DNA of 64,000 nucleotides from Neurospora tetrasperma FGSC 2508 (taxonomy: Eukaryota; Ascomycota; Sordariomycetes; Sordariales; Sordariaceae): the NCBI RefSeq assembly GCF_000213175.1, contig NW_009799102.1:2981914-3045913 (forward strand), read 5' to 3'. Made by a program: the position numbers and the translations under genes. Below, piece by piece: positions 24,601 to 35,853 of the stretch. The first letter of the stretch is position 1. Each line of letters opens with the position of its first letter. Below the pieces are notes generated by a model. It did not search any database and was not told where the DNA came from. It was given only the letters and a program-made list of their open reading frames with translations.

Positions 24601-26440
24601 GGCAAAAGGTAATTATTAGGGACTATTACTTTATTTAATATACGAAGATCTATTATAATACAACCCTTCTATTATCCCTTAACAATACGTTATACTATAA
24701 AGATTAAGGAGGAAAAAGGCGTTATTCAATTAACCTAATCTATTTTACCTTATTCGTAAAGGGAGCTAAATATTTAATCTAATACTTCGCAATCCTTTTT
24801 ACTTAGCGGGTACAAACGTACTTTAATATACTAATTCTACCACCCTTCTACTAATAGTATATATATTATATCTTTTTCTTTGATAGAAATAACGCCTCTT
24901 TCTTCCTATAAAGTAGGGTACTTACTAATAATATTTATAATTTTCTATATAAAAGCTAGATTCTAGCCGTATATATAGATACTATAACTAATAACCTTCT
25001 CGGGGAAATTATCGGAAGTTTTAAACCTAAATATTAAATATTTTTCTACGCTTACTTTTAGTAGTAAGCTTATCGCGTAGCTCGTTCCGTCCGCTTCTTC
25101 AATAACTTCTTATATTATATCTTCATCCTCGGCTACGAGTTCGGTAAGAATTTCCTCATCCATTATATTATTAATATAATTATATTTTCCTAGGGGATTT
25201 TTAACGCTAGGGAGTAGGAGATCGATACTATATTAATCCTTTTCTTCTCCTATATTAAAAGCTTTAATAATTAGGACCTCAAACTTACAATTGAAAAAAG
25301 TTTCTACTTACGTCATAGCTACTAAATTGGCGATTATTCCTTCCGAGAGCGCTAAATATCCACTATCAGTAGCTTCAATAATATTACCAACGTAGTATTT
25401 CTTTAGGATAACTAATATTCTATTAATAATATTACTAACAAATATTATTACTAGGGATTTTATATTTACTATTATATTAGCTATAGCAATATACTTTAAG
25501 TTTAATATAAAGCTCCTATCCTTAGGGAGGGGCTTATATTAAATTAGGATATATCCGGATTGGCCTAGTAAAATAATAGTCTTTTTAATAGTAATAACCT
25601 TTCGGAGGCATAGTTTGGAATTAGTTTGAGTAATAAAATCGATCTAAAAATTTTTAAGGTTCTAGAAAGTAATAATTTCTAATTTATAATCTATATTAGT
25701 ACTATATAAGTATAGTAAATTGTTACTAAATAGAATATTCGGTTCCAATTTATATATTACCTATCCGCCTTTCATAAATTTTATTAAAGTAGGGTTACTA
25801 TCCTTATTATAACCTTCTAGGTAGATCTTAAAGGTAGCCTATTTTAAAATATTTATTAACCTTCCGCCTACCCCTTTTACTTTTACCTATCGAAATTCAA
25901 TAGTATATTCTAGCGTCTAAAGGAAATACCTTTTAAGAAAGGTCCTACTAGTACTAGGATTTATATATATTTCTATTATATTAATATTAGGCGATAATTT
26001 AGTATTAATACGTATATAAGTATAGTTAGAGATAGGGCTACTATTGATATCTATTATAGTAATTATATAACTAACTTCTTAAATTTTAATTAGGGCTATA
26101 GTTTTAATAGGAGTAAGGGTAAGGTAGGGGATGGGGGTCAGTTTTTCTCCCCTTAATCGACTTTCTTTAACTAACCGGTATATTTTTAAATGTTAAAATA
26201 ATATATTACGCAATAAATAGAATTTTTTATAATAATTATACGTTCGTTATTTGGGTACTAAAGGTAATAGCGTTCCAAACTTTTTTACTTTAGAAGCCGG
26301 GGGTAATTCGCAATAGGTTTTATACTACTTCTTCCAATTTTTTATTTTAAAGTATTTCGAATATTTCCGGTATTTAATAGAGGAGTCTAAAACTATATAT
26401 ACTCTAACATTATCCAGTGCCTCCGAATCCGAGCTGCCTA
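21605..26440 (-). pseudogene. Gypsy C pol region
   Basis: On the minus strand, integrase is recognisable near 22640-22550 by a Y-P-x-G-N-G-(I/M)-V-E-R segment, the family's HPQxNGxVER motif. RT is recognisable near 24400-24150 by YVFIDNIVIFSNTVGEYLK, matching the YxDDIxIFS catalytic strand region, followed by FIAYLNMELLGFKVD. Protease is expected near 25800. RNase H sits between RT and integrase. It is a fossil with many breaks. Confidence 0.78.
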
Positions 26441-26479
26441 CGGAAGTAAATTCCTTAATATAATATACCTTCTTATACG

Positions 26480-26660
26480 CCTTTCGGTCGTAATTTATAT
26501 TTCGGTCGCAACTATAATTGCAATTTTCGTAGTTATAGTCGCGGTACTAGCTTCGGTTACAGTTCTAATTTTAATAGCAATCGCAGTCCTAGCTTCGATC
26601 GCGGGTCCGTGTGCAATTTCGGTTACGGTTCCGGTTGCGACTCCGGTTTCGGTCGTAATT
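26480..26660 (-). repeat. Minisatellite, TTCGGTCGCGG-like
   Basis: About 180 bp of short units such as TTCGGTCG, TTCGGTTAC and TTCCGGTTGCG repeat in tandem with a 6-nt base period. It lies between the gag and protease regions of Gypsy C. It is GC-richer than its surroundings. Confidence 0.8.
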
Positions 26661-29600
26661 AGAATAGAATCGGAAGTCTAGTATAGTATTGGAATTAAAT
26701 TGAAGAAATTAGTTATTAGGATCTGATCTAGCGGTAGCAAGGAATATTACCCTTAATTTAGTAATAAGCTACATATAGCTAGCAAGCGAATCTTCTTCGG
26801 CCGGGGCTCTCAAGGATTATTTAATATAAAGGTTTATATTAGACTAAATTTATATTATTATTCTATACAAATTTTTATTATTTTGAATTAGAGTATCTAT
26901 TACTTTGGTATAGTATATTTACTATTCGACGAAGTATATAAGTACCCCTTCGTTATTAGTAATATTTCTTAGGTATATACGTCCTCATATAAACTTCGAA
27001 GTAATTATAGCCGAGTCGGGAATAAATCAGTTAATAAATTGGTCGAATAATTCGTATATACCTTTATCTTTCTATTCTATTTTAATATCGCTATGAATTT
27101 CTATAATCTATTAAATTCGGGCCGTACTAATTAAATAAGTATAAAATAGCCGAGTAAATTATTTATTTATTTTACTCTTTATTTAATATTAGCGAATACT
27201 AGATATGAATAATAATATTTATTTACGAGATATATAAACGTCCGTATACGAAATATATTTACCGTTAGTTATAATACTTTAATCTTTAGGATCGTTCCCA
27301 TTTGGGTTAAATATTCCGACGTTTTTATATTTAATTTTTTCGAAGTTATTGTCATCGTTATTTTAATTATAACCGCAGCGTTTATTATTAAGAAACTTAC
27401 TCCTTCTTTCTCCTCTTCTTAATAGGGAATCGTTGCTACCGCCTCTATTTATCGCGTAATAGGAATTACGACCTCCATAACTAGGAATACAGGGATTTCT
27501 ACTTCCGTTACATTTATTACTATAATTATCTCCTCTATCGGATAGTGAATTTAAATCTCCTCCTCCTCCTCCTCCTAAACGAAGGTGTTTATTATTATTA
27601 TAAATAGAATTAATATCGCTTAGTATTTAATCGGCGGGGATATTATCGGCGATCATAATTAGTTTAGTAGGTGATCCGTTTAATAAAAGATAAAGGTTGA
27701 AATTAGGTGCACAGAATTGATAAAATATTTATACTTTTATTTAAGCGGGTACCAATGTACTTCGGATATTACTTTATATTAGCGCGCCTTATAGGTTGGC
27801 GGCTTGAAGTAAGGTAAATTGAATCTAGGTTAAATTTATTATTATTTTTAATTTAAGGGGCATTAGGATTATTTTTAGCTTAATAATTTCGTTGATATTT
27901 TGGCCAGCCCTAGTAAGGGAGGCGTACTCTTAGAAAAGGTTAATAGGAAATAATATCTTTATATAAGGAGCGTGTTCAGGAATACTTTTTATAAACGGTT
28001 AGAAAGTCTAGGGTTTATTTTTTATAATAGTTTTAATTAAATAACTATATATTATATTCTTAAAGGGAATACTAAAAACGTAATTAGCCTTATTAATCGA
28101 TATTTTAGTAAAAGGTTTGGACGGAACTTGAAGACCTTTATTATCTTTAGACTAAATGCGAATAGGGCTAGGAGGGGTATAAAAATTATTGGACAATCCT
28201 TTCAATACTTCTTCGCAAATTTCTTTTATTACCTTAAGTTAAACATCATTAATTTATCTAGTAACGTTTTCTATAATAATTTTAACCATTTCCTTTTATT
28301 AATTAACTAACCTCTTAATTATATTATTTAAAATTACTTCGAAGTATTTCTTCTATATACTAATTTATTCCTTCAAGGCGGTTTAAAAATTATTATTAAT
28401 ATTGCAACGCTATAATATATACGCCCCTTCGTTCTACTTATCTAATTAATCGATAAGGTTTCTAATTTTAATAGATTGTTCTACGAGTATATTATCGATT
28501 TTTACTACTTATCCGATAAGTAAGTTATCGATTTTCTTACAGTCTTTTTCCAAGGAGTTTTAGAAACTGATTAATTATAGGGTAATTTGATCAAATAGAA
28601 TATTAATTTATTTATTGAATTTAGTATCGAGATATTCGATCGATTCCTTATTATTACTAAACTTAGCCAGTTTTACCGATAAAGTTTTATTTAAATTACT
28701 ACAAAATAGACTTATAATTTTTAAATTTCACTTTATTCTTAAATACAATCCGGTATCCTTTAGTAATTTATAACAAAAATAACTTATAGAAGGGTATCGA
28801 ATTTCTCGACGGGGGTCCGTAATAGGGGGAGTATAGACGTTATTCAATAGTAGTTTATTATAAGATTCGGTATTAATTATTACATAAGACTCGTTTTAAT
28901 TATAATTTTATTCGGATTTATAAAGGTTAACCTCGCTCTCAATATATTCGATATTATTATTTATACTGCAAATATACTCGTTCTAGATATTTAATATATC
29001 CGCTAAATTATTGTAGTAGCGTTACCTCCGAAGGTTTGGGGGGTTCAAACCGACTTCGGAAGTAGGGAGGATATTTCAGAAATCCAATATAAGGTCATTA
29101 GACTCAACGAATAAATTAAATATATTAATAGCTAAAGTACATTAAATAAATATAAATTTAAATATAATCTTATAATAATAATAACCGGTATCGAAAGTAT
29201 AAGTAGTACGTAATTAGGAATTAAATAGAATCGGATACTACTACGTACCTAAGTTCGGTAGCGGGGGAAACTTTCAATATCTAAGTTTTACAATTCTAGG
29301 ATCCAGGTAGTAACATACAATTACCCAAGTTCGCCGTACGGGGTGGAGGAGTATAGTTAACTTCGTAATTACCTAAATTTATCGCATTATCGGGTAATTC
29401 TCTATAGGTACCTAAATTCGCCGCAGAGAGAGGAAAATTACATTAACTAAATAAATAATACACTCTCTTAATAAGAAAAGTAGTTATATAATTGTAAGAG
29501 TACCTAAATTCGTCTTACGTACCTTATAATCGCTTCCTATCTTCATTAGAAGAGAGAAACAATTTCGCTATCATTATACCACATCGCCTAGTACCTTCTT

Positions 29601-29669
29601 AATAAAGCCGGTCGGCGATAATAATATAGTATGGTTTAGGTTAAGCAATTAAAAATTGCAATTACTATT
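26661..29669 (-). pseudogene. Gypsy C gag region and leader
   Basis: The minus-strand segment between the minisatellite and the 5' LTR (29670-29937 in this orientation) occupies the gag position. Charged helical stretches are visible at 28200-28900. A C-rich (CCT)n run near 27555-27575 and an Arg-rich segment around 27400-27600 sit where a nucleocapsid would. No clear capsid motif was seen, so the assignment rests mainly on position. Confidence 0.5.
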
Positions 29670-29937
29670 TAATACTATTAAGAGGGTATTTGAACGTTGT
29701 GACAATAATGTATCTTAATTAAATATGTGTAAAGTAATGATCTAGAAAAGAATCCAGAGCAGGAAGCTTGCGTACGGTCGATTGACCTTAAAGCCACGTA
29801 AGCCTTATCTAATCTACAGACCCACATCCGTAGGCGGGCTCCCATAGGAGCGGTTCATTCAATTGAACCCGACCGACTGGTTCATCCAGTCAGCTGATCT
29901 GACATGTGATGACACCAGTGATACCATTCCGGTATCA
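29670..29937 (-). repeat. Gypsy C LTR, right copy (5' LTR in element orientation)
   Basis: It is the less mutated partner of 21337-21604. It keeps many TpG and CpA steps (for example GTCAGCTGATCTGACATGTG) and ends at the TSD ATATC. Confidence 0.92.
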
Positions 29938-29942
29938 ATATC

Positions 29943-31461
29943 TTAGGACGTTTGGAGTTGTAATTAAGCCTCTTCTAAATATAAATATAATACTTTTTTC
30001 CTCTACTTGTTTTAGGCTCGATACAATAGTACCTATTCCGTATATAATATTAATACGGAGTATTATATAAACAACTATACGGAAGGCTATTATTATTACT
30101 ACTATCCTCGTCCTTATTATTATCGTCCTAGTAAATATAATAATAAATATTATAATTAGATAGGAAAGGAAAAAAAAAAAAAAAGAGAATTTACAATCTT
30201 CTTCTTCTTTATAGAGGGGGGAGTAACTATAGACTCTTCGGCCTTCTCCTTCTTTGATAGCCTAGTATAGTGGGGGAAGAATTTACTAGTAGAATATTAG
30301 GGTAATTAAAACGAGCGATTAGGGGTAGCAGCCGGAGTGTTGGGGGAAGTATTCTTGCGGCGGCGGCGGCGGTTAGCGGGTATAGCGAATTTAGGAGGGC
30401 GGGTGGGGGGTTTCGGGGGCGGGCGGTTGGGCTAAACTAGGTATAGATCTAGAAGAATTAGTAAGGAGAGATATATTGGAAGATATTATATTTATATAAA
30501 AAATTATTAATTAGGCTAGTAAAACGAGAGGGAATAAATAGTTGTAATATTAGTAGTTATTTATGTAGTTGTATATAGTATAGTTTAGGGAGGAAAAGAA
30601 GAGAGAGGAGGGGAGTAAAATAATTTTAAGTAATATATAAAACCTATAGTTAGCGAAGGTACGGGTAGGCGGGCAGGCAGGCAATTATATAAATAGTATT
30701 TACTAGGCAGGTTATAATAGTAATAAAGACTAAACGATAGATTTGAGGACTACCTATCTTTATTACATAAACTACTAAATTGGGTATATATAATCGAATT
30801 ATTTATATACATTCGAATATATCGAATATATTACCGTAAAACGGACTTTGTACCCAAACCGGTCGACCTTCTACCTATCGATCTACCCTCCGGTATATTA
30901 TATAAAAATAACCGTTTAAATCTATTAAAGACCCTCTACTAATAATATAAATGGAGTTCCGCTTCGTTATAACCCTTCGCTATAATTAATAATAAAGAAG
31001 ATTCTATAATTAAAGCCTCCTTTTATTTTATTCCCTATATAGGACCTCCTTTTCGAAGGGAGAGAGAGGGTATTAAAATAGATTTATTTAGTCCTAATAG
31101 ACTTCTAAATAGTTTAGTCCTAATAAATATATTTTTAATAGTTTAATTAAATAAGTAGGGATTAATAACGAAGCATAGAAGGTTAACGCCTCCCGAGGAA
31201 TAGTAAACTTCTAAATACTCCAATCCTAATAGAGTTTTAGGCAATTACTACTTTATATATAATAATTGCGCTTCAAATAGTACTTTTCTACTATTAGTAA
31301 TCCATTCGCATCGGGGAGGTCTAAGAATAGCCGGTTCTTATTGTAGTTAAAACGAAGCCTACCTCTATTTATATAATAAAAGTATATATACTAGGGAGAG
31401 TATCTAGCTATACGCCGGCTCTATAACGAACCTACATATCCTACTTAAATGAATTGGCAAT
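29943..31461 (+). other. Unidentified sequence with GC-rich patch and low-stop frame
   Basis: 30290-30440 is GC-rich with (GGC)n and G-run stretches. From about 30740 to 31440 one plus-strand frame is nearly free of stops over about 230 codons, with segments such as FVPKPVDLLPIDLPSGILYK and ASFYFIPYIGPPFRREREG. I do not recognise the protein. It may be the remnant of a transposon or host gene. The residual stops are TAG/TAA as expected from RIP. Confidence 0.4.
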
Positions 31462-31630
31462 CGGCCTTTATTTAAACTATACCCGTAGCTACTACCTTAT
31501 TAGGTATAAAGTATTCGGTAGTCTTAGCCTTCATCTATACTATACCCATAGCTACTACCTCACTAGGCGTAAGGTATTCGGCGATAGCCTTTATCTGGGC
31601 TATTGGCACTACTCCAATAGGTCGGCGATT
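31462..31630 (+). repeat. Tandem repeat, about 60-bp units
   Basis: Two clear units and a partial third share CTATACCC(G/A)TAGCTACTACC and AGGTATTCGG-like blocks. A 68-codon frame at 31454-31660 is made of this repeat and is not called as a gene. Confidence 0.75.
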
Positions 31631-31636
31631 AACTCG

Positions 31637-31798
31637 CACTATAGTATTAACAGGAACTAGCCAGCGGTAGGACTATTGGATATTTTTATAAAGGCGCTTC
31701 GGCGATTAATTCGCACTATAGTAATAATAGGGACCGGCCAGCGGTAGGATTATTAGATATTCTTATAAAGGCGCTATTGGTATTTAATTCGCACTATA
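31637..31798 (+). repeat. Tandem repeat, 77-78-bp units
   Basis: Copies of CACTATAG start at 31637, 31714 and 31792. Each unit carries GCCAGCGGTAGGA and TTATAAAGGCGCT, and the unit boundary is AATTCGCACTATAG. Confidence 0.88.
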
Positions 31799-34700
31799 GA
31801 GTAGTAAAGAGAAGGTTAGTAAGGATGGTATTAATATAGCGGTACTACTACTAGCGGCAAGTAGCGTCAATGTTTATTTTGGAAGAAATAAAGTAATATA
31901 TAAAATAAAAAGGCAATCGTCTTATGAATATAAAGAAATAGGAAATAGAAAAGGGGTAACGTTCGTATAGGAACGTATATTAACTATATACTATCGAAGT
32001 TTCTTAAATATAGTTAAGGTACTTAGAATCTGTATAGAATTTTATTACCGGTACTAGTATAAGAGGTAATATTTATTAAAGCTGCTTCCGAATAACGTTA
32101 GTATAGCGTTTAAATTAGGCCTTACTACTTCTCGTCTATATAGTATTAATACTAAAAGGGTGATCGAATATTATACCTTATAATATTTTAATTCTCAATA
32201 CGGTTATATATAATAAATTAGGTATAAAGTCCTTCTTCGAAATATCTAGAATAGTAGTATCGATAGTTGTACCCTACAATTTATATATTGTAATAGTATA
32301 AATAATAGTAATAAGGAATTACTTTTTAGTATAATAAATAAATCCTTTTATAAAATCCCGAATAGAATGAAAGATAGGTATAATATTAGTATCAAAACCC
32401 TCCTATTTAAAATAGGGAGGACCGGTATAGTTAAGAAAATATAATAATAGGGTATAAAGCGGTACTTCCCTAAACTAGTCGCTATAACGCTAAATAATAT
32501 TATAAATAGTATTAATAGTACTATTAATTAAACCCTTCTCTATCTAAATATTCTCCGTAAATATAACTTTGATACTAAGAACTAGGGGTAATTACTTATA
32601 GAAATTACTAATATAAATAAATTCTACTTTAATAGTTCTAATACTAGTATAGTTAATATATATTTAAATAACCGGGGCGCTAAGGCGTTTAAAGTAGTCT
32701 TGGTTATACTCTCTAACTTAGTTATTAGTCGGGTATATATATAATATATCCTCAAAGATATTGAAATTATACCCTTCCTATTATAATTTAGTATTTACTT
32801 GTATAAATAAGAACTCCTAATATTATAAAATAGGTCGTAAATACCGGAGACCCTTAAGTATGTTTCGAAATACTATTTATTTATTACCCTCCTAACGGAC
32901 AATCTATTTTAGTTCGATAATACGATTAAATACTTAGTATATTAACTTCCTAACTATATTTTTAAGCGATAATTAGATATATAGCCTTATATTAATTACA
33001 GATTTTTCTATTATAGGAGGTAATTAATGGAAATCCCCTATTAATAAAATACTTTTACTATTAAAAAAAATATTATTATAGTTAGGAAACGCCTACTTTA
33101 ATTATTAGTCCAAATAATATATTATTTCAAGACCGATTATTAATTTTTCGACTATAATTAAATAGTATAAATAGTAAAGCTTTAATTATAAAAACGCTAA
33201 ATTATTAGGGTTTAAATTTAGTAATATAGTATTAGATTTTAATACGTGCAGCCGGAGAAGCGAATATAGTATAGAGCTATTAATATTATTAGCCGCTATA
33301 CTAATAGGAATAATTCGTATAATAATAGGAAGCTTCTATTCGTTTGTATAGTAACGGTTATCGGGAGCTAGCTTTTCCAATTAAATAAAGAATAATCGGA
33401 TAATATATAATTTATTAGTATTACCCTTACTATTTAATTATATCCCTAATAGCGGAGGATTATTACTACAAAGAAATGCCTAATAATATTCGATAAATAT
33501 ATTATAAATAAAGCGTTATTTAAAATTAAGAATATCTATTATAGTACCGGTAATCACCTCGGCCTTAAATATACTAAAATAATTAACCTTTATACTTTTC
33601 TAATAGTCTAGGATATTCGTTATAATACTATTATATAACTTATAGTAAAACTACTAATTATATTCGAAATTAATAGGACAACGGCTAAATAGATTAATAT
33701 TTTTATCGGTACTTATAGGCCGGTCCGGGGCTTCTTAGGCTATACGCATTTAATCTTCCTACTATATATCCTCCTAAGGCGGTACAACCTTAATATTATC
33801 TTTAAATAGTAATTCGAACGACTCTCTATAGTAATTATATTTATAATAGTTATAAATTTCTTAATAGCGGTTATATACTTCGGACTAGGTAGTATATTCT
33901 ACCCCATCGACTAATTTCAAATTCGTATTAAAATGATAAGGGTAATAAAGTATTATTTTAATTTAATAAAAGTCCTAATAAGTATCGGATATAACGTCCC
34001 CCTTATATTTCGGTATATATTTTAGTATACAGAGCTCTTTATAGAAATACTATAGCTGAATAGCCTAATTAATATAAATATAAAATTGGAAGTAGGTTAA
34101 TTCGGCGAATTAATTACTATATTAAAAATATTTATTATATTAAGTAATATAGCCTTATACTATATTATTAATACTAATAATAAAACGGTTCTAGTCTTCC
34201 CTAGGCCGATAATTTACGGACCGGACTATTATTATATCTTCGTATAAAAGTAAATAGAGAAAATAATAATAAACCTCCTAAATAGATTAATCTCTTTCTA
34301 ATAGTAATTTATTTATAAATTTAGTAATAATTAAGAGCAATAATTTACAATTGGAAATACAAGGTAGAATTTAAACCGCGAATTATTAGTAGGATAGAAA
34401 TTTCGTCTCTACCTTCGAATAATATTTAGTAATATAGTAAAAGATAGTTTAAATACTAGTATATAGGGAAATATCGGTATTAGCTAGCTAATCCAACAAT
34501 ATAATAGGGTTCTAACTTTTAATATTAATATTATTATAAATAGTATTAAATATATTATATAATAGGTTAAATTTAGGAGTAATATATAAGTAGTTATATA
34601 CTTATTAGGGAAAATTGAAACGGTATATAAACTTTAAAATTATCGAACTATTAGGGAATTTATAGTACTATAAATAATATATTATATTATATTAGTACTA

Positions 34701-35763
34701 ATTTATATAATTAATAATATAGGATAGTATAGCGAAGGTTAGTTATTCGTACTCCCTTATATAGATAATTAATATATCGCCTTCGGCTATATTAGTAATT
34801 CGGTAGGGCTCTAAATTAATAATTATAATATAAATACTTTAAAAAGTAGTAAATATATCTTTGCTATAAGCGGTTTCGAATTCTGCTTCGGGTATACCGT
34901 TATATTAGTAGAAATTGTAATTGTAAGGACTATTGCGGGTTTACTATTTATATTAGGCCTAGTAATTAATAATACGAAATTCGGGTATAAAGATATACTT
35001 TCAGAATACTTTATATTTCTTTTAGAAATACTATATATTAATTATTAAATTATTACAAAAATTCTCTTAAGTAAACCTACTACGTTTACACTTACTACTA
35101 TCTAACTATTTATTATACCGGAATATAAGCCTAGCTAAAGACTTCTAATATAAATCGGCGGGTATAAATATTATAAAGAGGGATAGTATACTAAATTTAT
35201 AGATAAATACTTCTAATATTTACTTCTTAGCCCCTTAGTATAGTCAGGTACTATATAAAGTATTTATATATTTTACAATAAACCGGAGGATCTATTCTCC
35301 TTAATCTATATAACTTTTAAGAGCGGCCCTAAAATCTTTAACCTATAAATTACTATAGCCGGAGTTATAATAAATATAGAAAGAGTTTTTTTAATTAATT
35401 TAATTGCGTATTAAAATATTAAAAGTAATAAAATAGAATTAGGAGTGGCGAATAAAATGGCTATCCTTCTACTTTATAATATATTTAATATAATTACAAT
35501 ATATTATTTTATAGAGATATTAGGCTAGAAAGTCGGCCTAGCTTTAAAAGTAGAGGGTTGGGAATACTTAGGAAAGTAGTGGTTATAATTGGTTAAATTC
35601 GTTAATAGGGGTAGGTTTAATAAAGCCCGGTATCTATATAAAACTACAAATTCGCTTTTATTAATTAGGGTCTAGCAATTATAGTTCTAGCTTTTATATT
35701 AGGTTTAGCTCTAACTTTAGCGCTAGGGGTATAAATAGAAGATTGGGACTAGAAGTACGGGCG
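31799..35763 (+). other. Unidentified RIP-degraded region with long low-stop frames
   Basis: Two plus-strand stretches, about 33150-34250 and 34600-35560, each hold one frame in which stops are sparse for this sequence. Visible segments include STGNHLGLKYTKIINLYTF, NIFIGTYRPVRGFLGYTHLI, SSKYIFAISGFEFCFGYTVI and VFPRPIIYGPDYYYIFV. They look like real protein remnants, not random AT-rich translation, but match no RT, transposase, integrase, helicase or recombinase motif I know. Frames at 31900-33150 are less clear. Confidence 0.4.
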
Positions 35764-35853
35764 GGCTAAATAGCCGGGATAGGCTGAATAGCCGGGATAG
35801 GCTAAGTAGCCGGGATAGGCTGAATAGCCGGGATAGGCTAAGTAGCCGGGATA
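35764..35853 (+). repeat. Tandem array of five 18-bp units
   Basis: Five perfect-length units of GGCT(A/G)A(A/G)TAGCCGGGATA. From the second unit on, GAATAG and AAGTAG variants alternate, implying duplication as 36-bp pairs. An 18-bp period keeps frame, giving a six-residue repeat in any frame, so it may have been coding. Confidence 0.93.

Larger units (their letters stand above)
21337..29937 (-). mobile_element. Gypsy C: 8.6-kb Ty3/Gypsy fossil, minus orientation
   Basis: LTRs of equal length (268 bp) lie at 21337-21604 and 29670-29937. The TSD ATATC is perfect (21332-21336 and 29938-29942). On the minus strand the order is gag (about 29200-27200), protease, RT (about 25000-24100), RNase H and integrase (near 22650-22550). 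It is the innermost recognisable element of the nest and is not itself interrupted. It is broken, with many RIP-type breaks, although the right LTR is nearly free of them. Confidence 0.9.
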
